From positions 35,103 to 99,102 of the forward strand of contig JAFRQR010000032.1 in assembly GCA_017428545.1 (NCBI GenBank): 64,000 bases of DNA, given 5' to 3'. Shown here one piece after another: positions 9,500 to 16,304 of this stretch (the first letter of the stretch is position 1; every line of letters begins with the position of its first letter). A program made the position numbers and the translations under genes. The DNA comes from Clostridiales bacterium. Lineage in GTDB: Bacteria > Bacillota > Clostridia > Saccharofermentanales > Saccharofermentanaceae. Below the pieces are notes generated by a model, which was not told the DNA's origin, did not search any database, and saw only the letters and a list, made by a program, of their open reading frames with translations.

Positions 9500-11104
9500 A
9501 TGAAGATTTTAGTTGCAGAGAAGATTGCGGCAGATGCTATCCAGTATCTGAAGGACGAGGGTTTTGAAGTAGATGAGAGACTTGGCTGCTCCCAGGATGA
9601 GATCAAGGGTTTCATCGGTGATTACGATGCGCTCATCGTCCGTTCCGTAACTCAGGTAAATAAGGATCTTCTTGCAAATGCGAAGAATCTTAAGGTCGTC
9701 GGCCGTGCCGGTAACGGTATCGACAACATCGACGTTGCTGCCTGCACAGAGAAGGGCATCATCGCGGTAAATACTCCGGAAGCGAACATCATGGCAGCCG
9801 GTGAGCTCGCTGTGGCACACGCTTTCTCCATCTTCAGAAACCTCTGCCATGCTAACGAGGCAGCTCATAACGACGATTTCCGCCGTGCCCAGATGATTGG
9901 TAACGAGCTCGAGGGCAAGACCGCCGGTATCATCGGTCTCGGCCGTATCGGTTCCATCGTAGCCAGAAAGCTCAAGGGTATCGGTATGACAGTCGTTGCT
10001 TATGACCCGTACATCACTCAGGAGAAGTTCGACACAGTCGGCGTTAAGCGCTGCGCAAAGCTCGAGGATCTTCTTGCTGTTGCTGACCTCATCACATTCC
10101 ATACTCCGAAGAATAAGGAAACAGTCGGTATGGTCGGCGCTGACGAGCTTGCTAAGTGCAAGAAGGGCGTTCGTATCGTAAACGCAGCCCGCGGCGGTCT
10201 CGTAAATGAGGCTGCTCTCTATGAAGCACTCAAGTCCGGCCAGGTAGCCGCTGCAGCAATCGACGTATTCGATAAGGAGCCTTCTTACGACAAGGCACCG
10301 GGCGAGCAGCACTATGAGAACCCGCTTCTGACTCTTCCGAACTGCGTAGTTACTCCTCACCTCGGTGCTTCTACTCAGGAAGCAAACCACAACGTAGGTT
10401 CTGCTGTTACATCTCTCGTAGCCAAGGCACTTCGCGGCGAGCTCGTTGCTGCGATCAACATGCCTTCTTTCAGCGGCGATATGGCAGCTATCCGTCCGTA
10501 TGCTGACCTTGCCGAGAAACTCGGTAAGATCTACTTCCAGGCAGAAGAAGCTCCGGTCAAGAAGATCGAGGTCGAATTCAGAGGCGCTCTCGCCGAGCAG
10601 GAGACAGGCATCCTCACTCTCTCTGTTCTGAAGGGTTTCCTCTCCGCTCATTCCGACGGACGCGTAAGCTTCGTTAACGTACGTCAGGGCGTCGAGTCCC
10701 ACGGCATTGAAGTCGTCGAGAGCAAGAGTGCCCAGTGCGAGCGTTACGGCAGCATGATCGTTGTAAACTTCTTCACTGAAGAAGGCCGTGAGCTTTCTGT
10801 TTCCGGTACGATCGTCGGTGACGATACGGAAGTTCTCGTAAGCTTCTTCGGTTATCAGGCAGACTTCGCTCTGGCTCCGATCGTTATCGCTATGCAGAAC
10901 GAAGATAAGCCGGGCATCATCGGTAAGATCGCAACCAAGATCGGCGATGCCAACATCAATATCAACAGCATGCACTGGGGCGTGAAGCCGAATTCCAATA
11001 AGGCTCAGTCCTTCCTCGCTGTCAGCGAAGAACTCGCAGAGGATGTTCTCTCTGAACTTCGTGCGATCGATGGCGTGCTGAGAGTTACACAGCTGTTCTT
11101 CTGA
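9500..11104 (+). CDS. serA: D-3-phosphoglycerate dehydrogenase
   Basis: 534 residues, the long SerA form. The N-terminal two-lobed catalytic unit has the NAD-binding GLGRIGSIVARKL motif, the NAARGG block and the HLGASTQEA segment with the catalytic histidine. The middle is the ASB (intervening) domain, and the C-terminal about 75 residues are an ACT domain (NEDKPGIIGKIATKIGDANIN), which usually binds serine for feedback inhibition. It catalyses the first committed step of serine synthesis and is co-directional with the aminotransferase upstream. The start has a GGGAGG ribosome site. The stop codon lies inside one arm of a long inverted repeat (see 11093-11242). Confidence 0.96.
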   Translation: MKILVAEKIAADAIQYLKDEGFEVDERLGCSQDEIKGFIGDYDALIVRSVTQVNKDLLANAKNLKVVGRAGNGIDNIDVAACTEKGIIAVNTPEANIMAAGELAVAHAFSIFRNLCHANEAAHNDDFRRAQMIGNELEGKTAGIIGLGRIGSIVARKLKGIGMTVVAYDPYITQEKFDTVGVKRCAKLEDLLAVADLITFHTPKNKETVGMVGADELAKCKKGVRIVNAARGGLVNEAALYEALKSGQVAAAAIDVFDKEPSYDKAPGEQHYENPLLTLPNCVVTPHLGASTQEANHNVGSAVTSLVAKALRGELVAAINMPSFSGDMAAIRPYADLAEKLGKIYFQAEEAPVKKIEVEFRGALAEQETGILTLSVLKGFLSAHSDGRVSFVNVRQGVESHGIEVVESKSAQCERYGSMIVVNFFTEEGRELSVSGTIVGDDTEVLVSFFGYQADFALAPIVIAMQNEDKPGIIGKIATKIGDANININSMHWGVKPNSNKAQSFLAVSEELAEDVLSELRAIDGVLRVTQLFF

Positions 11105-11242
11105 GACGGCCGATCACTAGAATAAAACAAGAAAGAAGAAGACCATCTTACGGCTCAAACAGTTTGCTTCGCAAAACCCGCCGCTCGAAAGGTCTTCTTT
11201 TTTTCTTTCCTTTATCTTTTGTGGGCCGTCTCAGAAGAACAG
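11093..11242. repeat. Nested inverted repeat at the serA 3' end, with terminator-like core
   Basis: A perfect 19-bp inverted repeat (11093-11111 and 11224-11242) starts within the last serA codons and ends inside the next gene's promoter region. Nested within it, AAGAAGACC (11136-11144) pairs with GGTCTTCTT (11191-11199), followed by a T-run, and a small TTTGC/GCAAA hairpin sits in its loop. The inner part probably terminates serA. The outer 19-bp arms could form an unusually large stem or cruciform. Confidence 0.7.
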
Positions 11243-11260
11243 GCTTTTTGTGCGTGTGTT

Positions 11261-11269
11261 TGGTATAAT
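11261..11269 (+). promoter_or_regulatory. Extended -10 promoter of the zinc-ribbon gene
   Basis: TGGTATAAT (11261-11269) is a perfect extended -10; the -35 (about 11241-11246) is poor. It lies 35 bp before the ATG at 11304, directly after the serA terminator structure. Confidence 0.6.
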
Positions 11270-11303
11270 GGGGGAAAAGTTTGAAGGGGAAAGGGAGAAT
11301 AAT

Positions 11304-12008
11304 ATGTTTTGTGGTAATTGTGGAAATCAGATTCAAGATCAGGCTGCAAGCTGTCCGTTTTGCGGCTGCCAGTTAGTGGCGGCACCGCAGCCGATGATGC
11401 AGCAGGCTATGCCCCAACAGGCGGTTCAGCAATTTGCGACTCAGCAGCAGGTTGCACCTCAGGCCGTACCTCAGCCGGCAGTGCAGCAAGTCATGCCCCA
11501 GCAGCAATTTCAGCCGCAGGCCGTTCCTCAGCCTGCAGTTCAGCAAGTCATGCCTCAACAGCAGGTTCAGCCGCAGGCCGTTCCGATGCAGGCGGCACCG
11601 CAGGCAGGTGTGCCGGTTCAGGCGGCAGCAGCTCCTGCCATTAGTCTTGCCCCGGTATCTGTCGGCGTCATTGCTCCGAAGAATGCGAATAAGGAACGCA
11701 TCAATCTTGAATCAGGCGCGATCTGGTATGTAGAGATCACGAACAACGTGCTGATCATTTCCCGCAAGGGCGGTCCGGCATCCATGATGTTCGGTGCTTT
11801 GGGCGTCCTCGTGACGAATGCGATGTGTTCGATGAAACCTTCTCTGACGTTTACGGCGGATCAGATCAGAAACATGTCCTACGAGAAGGTCCTTGGAGGT
11901 CAATTGCTTCGTATGGACCTGGTCGATGGAAAGATCCTGGACATCAAGGCAAAACTCGATGTCGAGCAAACGATCGAGAACTGGTGGAGAAGCCAGATGC
12001 AGCGCTGA
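11304..12008 (+). CDS. Zinc-ribbon protein with Gln/Pro-rich repeats
   Basis: 234 residues from the ATG at 11304, which follows AAAGGGAG; an upstream in-frame ATG at 11250 precedes the promoter -10 and is unlikely. The N-terminus is a four-cysteine zinc ribbon (CGNCG and CPFCG, residues about 3-21) of the zinc-ribbon_2 type. Residues about 25-115 are a Gln/Pro/Val/Met repeat (QAVPQPAVQQVMPQQ repeated). The C-terminal about 100 residues form a compact domain (NLESGAIWYVEITNN, MSYEKVLGGQLLRMDL) that I do not recognise; it may be PH-like. No catalytic motif is visible. It is monocistronic, with its own promoter and terminator. Confidence 0.75.
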   Translation: MFCGNCGNQIQDQAASCPFCGCQLVAAPQPMMQQAMPQQAVQQFATQQQVAPQAVPQPAVQQVMPQQQFQPQAVPQPAVQQVMPQQQVQPQAVPMQAAPQAGVPVQAAAAPAISLAPVSVGVIAPKNANKERINLESGAIWYVEITNNVLIISRKGGPASMMFGALGVLVTNAMCSMKPSLTFTADQIRNMSYEKVLGGQLLRMDLVDGKILDIKAKLDVEQTIENWWRSQMQR

Positions 12009-12032
12009 TCGGTTGACTGGATTTGCAAAGCG

Positions 12033-12077
12033 AGCCGTCTCTTCAAAGTGGTTTCACTTCAAAGAGACGGCTTTTTT
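12033..12077 (+). terminator. Rho-independent terminator
   Basis: AGCCGTCTCTT pairs with AAGAGACGGCT, with an inner AAGTG/CACTT stem, followed by TTTTTT. It ends the zinc-ribbon gene. The GCCGTCTC core is also in the inverted repeat at the serA end. Confidence 0.92.
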
Positions 12078-12087
12078 ATTGCCTGAT

Positions 12088-12319
12088 CATGTGGATTGAA
12101 GAAAAGTGCTTTTCCACATGCATTTTAAAGGGGCTTTTGAAGAAGATGACATGTGAAATTTGAAAATTCGCAATTACACATGCATTTTGAGGTGGATTTT
12201 CAACCGAAAAACATGTCGTTTCTGAAAAACTCTCATTTCACATGTCTGAAAGGAGGGCTTCATCGATAAATACATGATTTTGTACATGTGGAAGCGAAGA
12301 TTTGCTCGGATCCACATGT
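12088..12319. repeat. Cluster of nine ACATG/CATGT motifs arranged as inverted pairs
   Basis: The non-coding stretch 12078-12568 has no credible gene. Within 232 bp it carries perfect inverted pairs CATGTGGA/TCCACATG (12088-12095, 12113-12120), GACATGTGAAAT/ATTTCACATGTC (12148-12159, 12235-12246) and ACATGTGGA/TCCACATGT (12284-12292, 12311-12319). There is also a 12-bp direct repeat CACATGCATTTT (12115-12126, 12177-12188) and extra ACATG copies at 12211 and 12272. Multiple binding sites for a dimeric regulator or a structured RNA are both possible. Confidence 0.6.
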
Positions 12320-12440
12320 TCCAGATCAGATTCGAGCAAGGTTTTCGGTATGATTAAGGGAGAAAGGCCGATTCGCCCGTAAATTTCCTTTTCCGTTTAA
12401 TCGTCCTGATCGCAAAGGACTCTACTCAGCATCCCCAGTG

Positions 12441-12475
12441 AAAAGCGCTTCCCTGAAGATCAGGAAAGCGCTTTT
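12441..12475. terminator. Bidirectional-looking terminator hairpin
   Basis: A 16-bp stem with one mismatch (AAAAGCGCTT and AAGCGCTTTT as outer arms) and an AGA loop. On the minus strand it would end the SPFH gene transcript; on the plus strand it would end any transcript from the upstream non-coding region. Confidence 0.75.
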
Positions 12476-12568
12476 GGATCGGTTCAATATGATGGATCTG
12501 TCAGACTTTAGCTCTTAGTATCAGCACCGCGCCGGTCAGCTCTCAGCTTCGGCACCGTGCGGTAATAT

Positions 12569-13636
12569 TTAAGATTCAGCACCGCTGGTGTCGGCGGCTG
12601 TGTCTGTCGAAGTCGAATTCGAATTGGAATTCGTTGCCGATGAGGAACCGGAAGAAGACTTCGCGTTTTCAAGAGCATCCGGTGTGATCAGAAGAGAAGA
12701 CGATGCGTCGGAGCCTACGATCGTGGTCGGGAGCTTGCCGTCCCACTTGTCGTAGTATCTGTTTCTAAGAACGTTATCATCGATGGAGTCGGAGATGAGC
12801 TTGTTGGCATCCGCTTCTGCCTGCGCCTCGATGACCTTTGCATCAGCCTTCGCCTGAGCGTTTGTCTTGGTGACGGCGGCATCAGCCTCGGCCTTTTCGA
12901 TGTTCTTCTTGTTCTCGATCTGCTGTGTCTCGTAATCGATCTGTGCCTGCTGCTTCTTGGCGATCTTCTCGTCATATTCGCTGTCGAAAGAAGCGTCGTT
13001 GATGACGACCTTGTTGACGTAGACGACTTCAGTTCCGTACTTCTCGTCGAGAGACTTCTGGATGTTCTCCTTCGCCTTCGGCTCAATGATCGAACGGTTC
13101 GTACAGTCGTTCGGAGACAGCGTCTTGGAAGTGGTCTTGATCGCGGAAGCGACGAGCGACTCATTGACCAGACCTGCCTCGTAGTTGGTTACGTTAGCGA
13201 AGATCCATGCGGACTTCTGCGGGTTGATCTGGTAGGTGACCGTGATGCCCTGGAAGTTTACGGTGTTACGCTCGGAAGTCTCGGAAGAGATCGGATTGTC
13301 GTAGAACTTGATGTCCTGCTGCTTGTTGTTAACCAGAACGATCTCCTGAACGAACGGGATCTGGAAGTTGAAGCCGTTATTCAGTGTCTGCTCCTCGACC
13401 TGACCGAATGTCACGCGGACGCCGGTATAACCGGTCGGGATGATCGTGAAGGAAAATGAGAAGAGCACGCAGAGCACACCACATCCGATGAGGATCGCGA
13501 CGAGCTTTTCATTGAGAGGGACTTTCTTTACGCCCTGAAGAGAGGTGTTGGCGGAATGATACGCCTTCTTCGCGATCAGGACGACCGCAACAAGGATCAG
13601 GATAAGTCCCAAAAAACGAAACATTATATTCAACAT
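12569..13636 (-). CDS. SPFH/band 7 (prohibitin-like) membrane protein
   Basis: 355 residues. Two hydrophobic segments at the N-terminus (about 4-22 and 46-66) are followed by an SPFH domain (IIPTGYTGVRVTFGQVEEQTLNNGFNF, residues about 66-230). A long Ala/Glu/Lys/Gln helical region typical of band 7 proteins spans about 225-290, and a Ser/Asn/Thr-rich tail ends the protein. Such proteins oligomerise as membrane scaffolds and often control membrane proteases or microdomains; no partner protease gene is adjacent here. The start is supported by an AGGAGG site. The -10 on the minus strand is a perfect TGCTATAAT. Confidence 0.88.
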   Translation of the reverse strand: MLNIMFRFLGLILILVAVVLIAKKAYHSANTSLQGVKKVPLNEKLVAILIGCGVLCVLFSFSFTIIPTGYTGVRVTFGQVEEQTLNNGFNFQIPFVQEIVLVNNKQQDIKFYDNPISSETSERNTVNFQGITVTYQINPQKSAWIFANVTNYEAGLVNESLVASAIKTTSKTLSPNDCTNRSIIEPKAKENIQKSLDEKYGTEVVYVNKVVINDASFDSEYDEKIAKKQQAQIDYETQQIENKKNIEKAEADAAVTKTNAQAKADAKVIEAQAEADANKLISDSIDDNVLRNRYYDKWDGKLPTTIVGSDASSSLLITPDALENAKSSSGSSSATNSNSNSTSTDTAADTSGAES

Positions 13637-13680
13637 TTTCTTTTCCTCCTTTGAACCGGAAGCTTTCCGGTTCGAGTTAA

Positions 13681-13689
13681 ATTATAGCA
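13681..13689 (-). promoter_or_regulatory. Extended -10 promoter of the SPFH gene (minus strand)
   Basis: Read on the minus strand the sequence is TGCTATAAT, an extended -10 ending about 45 bp before the SPFH start codon. No good -35 is visible. Confidence 0.55.
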
Positions 13690-13698
13690 TAGCTAAGG

Positions 13699-13734
13699 AA
13701 ACGCCAATATCCCGAAAACGGAGTATTGGCGTTT
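13699..13734 (-). terminator. Hairpin, probable terminator of the minus-strand lipoprotein gene
   Basis: AAACGCCAATA pairs with TATTGGCGTTT (11 bp, 14-nt loop). It sits between the lipoprotein 3' end and the SPFH promoter. On the minus strand it is followed only by a short T-rich tract. Confidence 0.55.
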
Positions 13735-13794
13735 GGCATTTGCAGTTTGTATCCGAAATAGCAGGGCGGATCTTCCGTCTTCTGATTCTTATCG

Positions 13795-13860
13795 AAAAGC
13801 ACCGCCGGCCGGACGGCCATTTCTATAAGCACTGTCATCCCGGTTCATATCGAAAAGCAC
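13795..13860. repeat. Three phased copies of an AAAAGCAC-type motif
   Basis: ATCGAAAAGCAC, CTATAAGCAC and ATCGAAAAGCAC end at 13802, 13832 and 13860, i.e. 30 and 28 bp apart, close to three DNA turns. They occupy the 3' non-coding side of the minus-strand lipoprotein gene. This is the densest cluster of the octamer in the window. Confidence 0.5.
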
Positions 13861-13862
13861 TA

Positions 13863-15563
13863 TCAGTCGTAATAATGCGAGCCCTTGAAAAGTTCGAAGT
13901 TTCCTTTGCCGTTAAAGGTGACATCGTAGTATTCGTATTCCTCATCGCAGGTCAGCACCATCTGGAAGGATTCATTCTCGGACGCGTCACGATGGAGAGT
14001 CGTGAAGTAGGCGAGCTCCTTATCGATATCGATGCCTTCGAGCCGGACAGGAGTTCCTGCAGGGATCGTGATGCTTTGGTCTGTGGGCTGGCCGTCCTCA
14101 GTGAAAAGCCCCAGCTTCATCTTCTCCGTGGTCAGGCCGACGCCGGTCTTATAGAAGAAAGAGCCGTTATTGACGGGAATGCCGATAGCTCCGGCGGCGC
14201 AGAGGGAACTCGGCTTGCTAAAAGAACCGGTGCCGAGGATCTCTCCGCGGATCTGGATTTCCATGTTGTCCGGATCATAAGGATACCAGGCGATCTGATC
14301 GGTATAGCCGAAGTAATCGAAAGATTTGCCGTTCATCCTGAAGAAGAAGTAAGGATCCGTCGGATCATCGATCATTCCTTCGATATATAAGCAGTACTGG
14401 CCGTTAACGGACATCAGATACATGTTCCCGAGGTCGTAGCATCCTTCGATATCGTCCTTGTAGTCGCCGATCGCATAAGGTTCGTCATTGATGGAGATCG
14501 CGAGATTAAATTCGGGAAAGTCATTTGTGGTTAAGTTCTCATCGTAATCGACCACGAACTTGTCGATGCTGCCGTCTTCGTCAAAGTCCCAGTAGATCTC
14601 ATTTGCAGAGTCCGGAGTCAAAGTGTATTGCGCGGGCGTGTTGATGAAGTATTCCGGGTCGATACAGTCCATATGCGCCAGAGCGGAAACGTAGCAGGCA
14701 TATTCGTATAATTCCCCGTCGAAGTCTTCGTAATCCATATAGAGGATGAGACAGTTTTGATTGATCGAAAAACCAAACTGATCCAGCTCGCCTTTTCTGA
14801 GGTGATCGGCCATGGCCGTAAACAGTCCCGACGGCGTGTAAGCATAGAAGTGAGTGGTTTCGTATTCTTCGACTGCGTCCGCAAAAGCATTGAAGTCGGT
14901 AACGATATCACCCAGTTCGAGGACCTTACCTGTTTTCGGATCGAGATTGTAGTATTCGTAGTCGTCATAGTATCCGCTGTCGCGAGTTGTGGTTTTCCGG
15001 TAAAAGGACATGACCTTCTCGTCAGCGCGGAAAATGGTCAGCTGGTTGTGACGGTAGTGGTCGGTAAAACTCCAGACATCGTCTTCCGTTGCGTCATCGA
15101 TGTAGGAGTCGAACCGTTCAAGATATTGTTCGTAATACATATTACAGTCAGCAATCATCTCCTGCGTAAGAACGTCGAGGAACCCGGAAAGACCGGTATA
15201 CCCCGGGGTCACGAGCTGATACTGGTCGCAATGCGAGCAAACCCAGAACAATTCGTATGGGAATTTGTCTGTCATCTCCGCGTAGTCGTTTCGGACGATA
15301 TTGTGGTTAAACTCCAAAACCTCAAGATCATGATTCAGTGTGATCGTATCCGGGACAGCCGGAACTGTCGTCGGATCCGTTTCGGTCTCGTCCGTGTCGG
15401 TCGGAACGTCGGTCTCGGTCTCCGGGTCTTCGGTTTCCGTGATCTCAGTCGAAGTCGTCTTCTTTGTTTTCTTCTTTTTCTTTTTCGTTTCTTCCGTCTT
15501 GGAACAGCCGGCCAGGGAAAGGATCATGGCTGTCGTAAGTAAAATCGAAATAACACGTTTCAT
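13863..15563 (-). CDS. Large lipoprotein of unknown function
   Basis: 566 residues. A signal peptide ends in a lipobox (SLAGC, Cys near residue 20), followed by a Lys-rich patch and a Thr/Glu/Asp/Pro-rich tether (residues about 25-75). The tether strongly resembles that of the DUF885 lipoprotein at 1020. The mature domain (about 80-566) is acidic and aromatic-rich, with Asp/Tyr clusters including DFDEDGSIDKFVVDYDE, which looks like a calcium-loop or FG-GAP-like segment in the middle. I do not recognise the family. The start is supported by GGAGG. It is divergent from the marR operon and has its own terminator-like hairpin. Confidence 0.8.
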   Translation of the reverse strand: MKRVISILLTTAMILSLAGCSKTEETKKKKKKTKKTTSTEITETEDPETETDVPTDTDETETDPTTVPAVPDTITLNHDLEVLEFNHNIVRNDYAEMTDKFPYELFWVCSHCDQYQLVTPGYTGLSGFLDVLTQEMIADCNMYYEQYLERFDSYIDDATEDDVWSFTDHYRHNQLTIFRADEKVMSFYRKTTTRDSGYYDDYEYYNLDPKTGKVLELGDIVTDFNAFADAVEEYETTHFYAYTPSGLFTAMADHLRKGELDQFGFSINQNCLILYMDYEDFDGELYEYACYVSALAHMDCIDPEYFINTPAQYTLTPDSANEIYWDFDEDGSIDKFVVDYDENLTTNDFPEFNLAISINDEPYAIGDYKDDIEGCYDLGNMYLMSVNGQYCLYIEGMIDDPTDPYFFFRMNGKSFDYFGYTDQIAWYPYDPDNMEIQIRGEILGTGSFSKPSSLCAAGAIGIPVNNGSFFYKTGVGLTTEKMKLGLFTEDGQPTDQSITIPAGTPVRLEGIDIDKELAYFTTLHRDASENESFQMVLTCDEEYEYYDVTFNGKGNFELFKGSHYYD

Positions 15564-15677
15564 ATCTGCCTCCGGAAAATCACCTTTGTTTCTATTAAGA
15601 ATTCTTTTTCCAAAGACAGAGTATCACGGACAGCATTTTTAGTAAAGAAAAGTTGACTAATTGTGAGGCCGGATATG

Positions 15678-15706
15678 TTGACTTATACATAGCATATCGA
15701 TATAAT
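15678..15706 (+). promoter_or_regulatory. Consensus sigma-A promoter of the marR-ABC operon
   Basis: TTGACT (15678-15683), exactly 17 bp, TATAAT (15701-15706). This is the best promoter in the window. A second TTGACT lies at 15653-15658. The operator at 15704-15725 overlaps the -10 and start site. Confidence 0.88.
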
Positions 15707-15725
15707 TGTTAGCGTCCTAACAATT
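15704..15725. promoter_or_regulatory. Palindromic operator, probable MarR autoregulation site
   Basis: AATTGTTAG-CGTC-CTAACAATT is a perfect 9-bp inverted repeat covering the -10 end and the transcription start. MarR regulators typically bind such palindromes and repress their own operon, so this is probably bound by the protein encoded at 15816. Confidence 0.8.
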
Positions 15726-15815
15726 TATTTCCGATGAGAATTGTTCGGGCACTTTTTATGTGTTGACCGCTGTTTTTTCGAAATGGCGGGAAACGGGGGG
15801 AGTTAACTGAATTCT

Positions 15816-16304
15816 ATGTCTGATCCCAAAGCACTTCTCGGATTTTGTTCCGGGGATGACATCCATATCGGACCCTATGTCCGGCACCTTTCTAAGTCGA
15901 TCCGTCTTTCGATCGACGAGGCTTTGGACCGGGAGTTTTCTGCTGCCGGCGAGACGAGACTGACATCGGTGCAGGCGCATGTGATGGGATACCTGAACAT
16001 GCAGGATGAACTCGGGAATGTGGTCTATCAGAAAGACATCGAGCAGGTCTTCCACATCCAGAGAAGTACGGCGACCGGGATACTGAAACTTCTCGAGCAG
16101 CGCGGTTCGATAAGGCGCGAAAGCGAAGAGAAGGATGCCCGTTTAAAAAGGATCACCGTCACGGAAAAAGCCAGACAGACGAAAAAACGCGTCGACAATG
16201 CGATCGAAGGTGTGGAGCAGCGTCTGATCAAAGGCCTTACTAAAGAAGAAATCAATACATATATAGAACTGACAGAAAGAATGAGAAGGAATTTGGAAAA
16301 ATGA
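15816..16304 (+). CDS. MarR family transcriptional regulator
   Basis: 162 residues with a MarR winged helix: the recognition region (KDIEQVFHIQRSTATGILKLLEQRG, about residues 69-93) and the wing (RRESEEKDARLKRITVTEKA) are easily seen. It overlaps the downstream ABC transporter by 4 bp (ATGA), so it is translationally coupled. It probably represses the operon through the palindrome over its own promoter and is released by a small-molecule ligand, which would induce the paired exporter. Confidence 0.93.
   Translation: MSDPKALLGFCSGDDIHIGPYVRHLSKSIRLSIDEALDREFSAAGETRLTSVQAHVMGYLNMQDELGNVVYQKDIEQVFHIQRSTATGILKLLEQRGSIRRESEEKDARLKRITVTEKARQTKKRVDNAIEGVEQRLIKGLTKEEINTYIELTERMRRNLEK

Noticed and set aside
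9509..10975. A 488-codon minus-strand open frame
   Set aside because: Entirely antisense to serA, which is a certain gene.
12088..12319. CRISPR array
   Set aside because: The repeated units are 5-12 bp with irregular spacing and mixed orientation, unlike CRISPR repeats; no cas genes are present.
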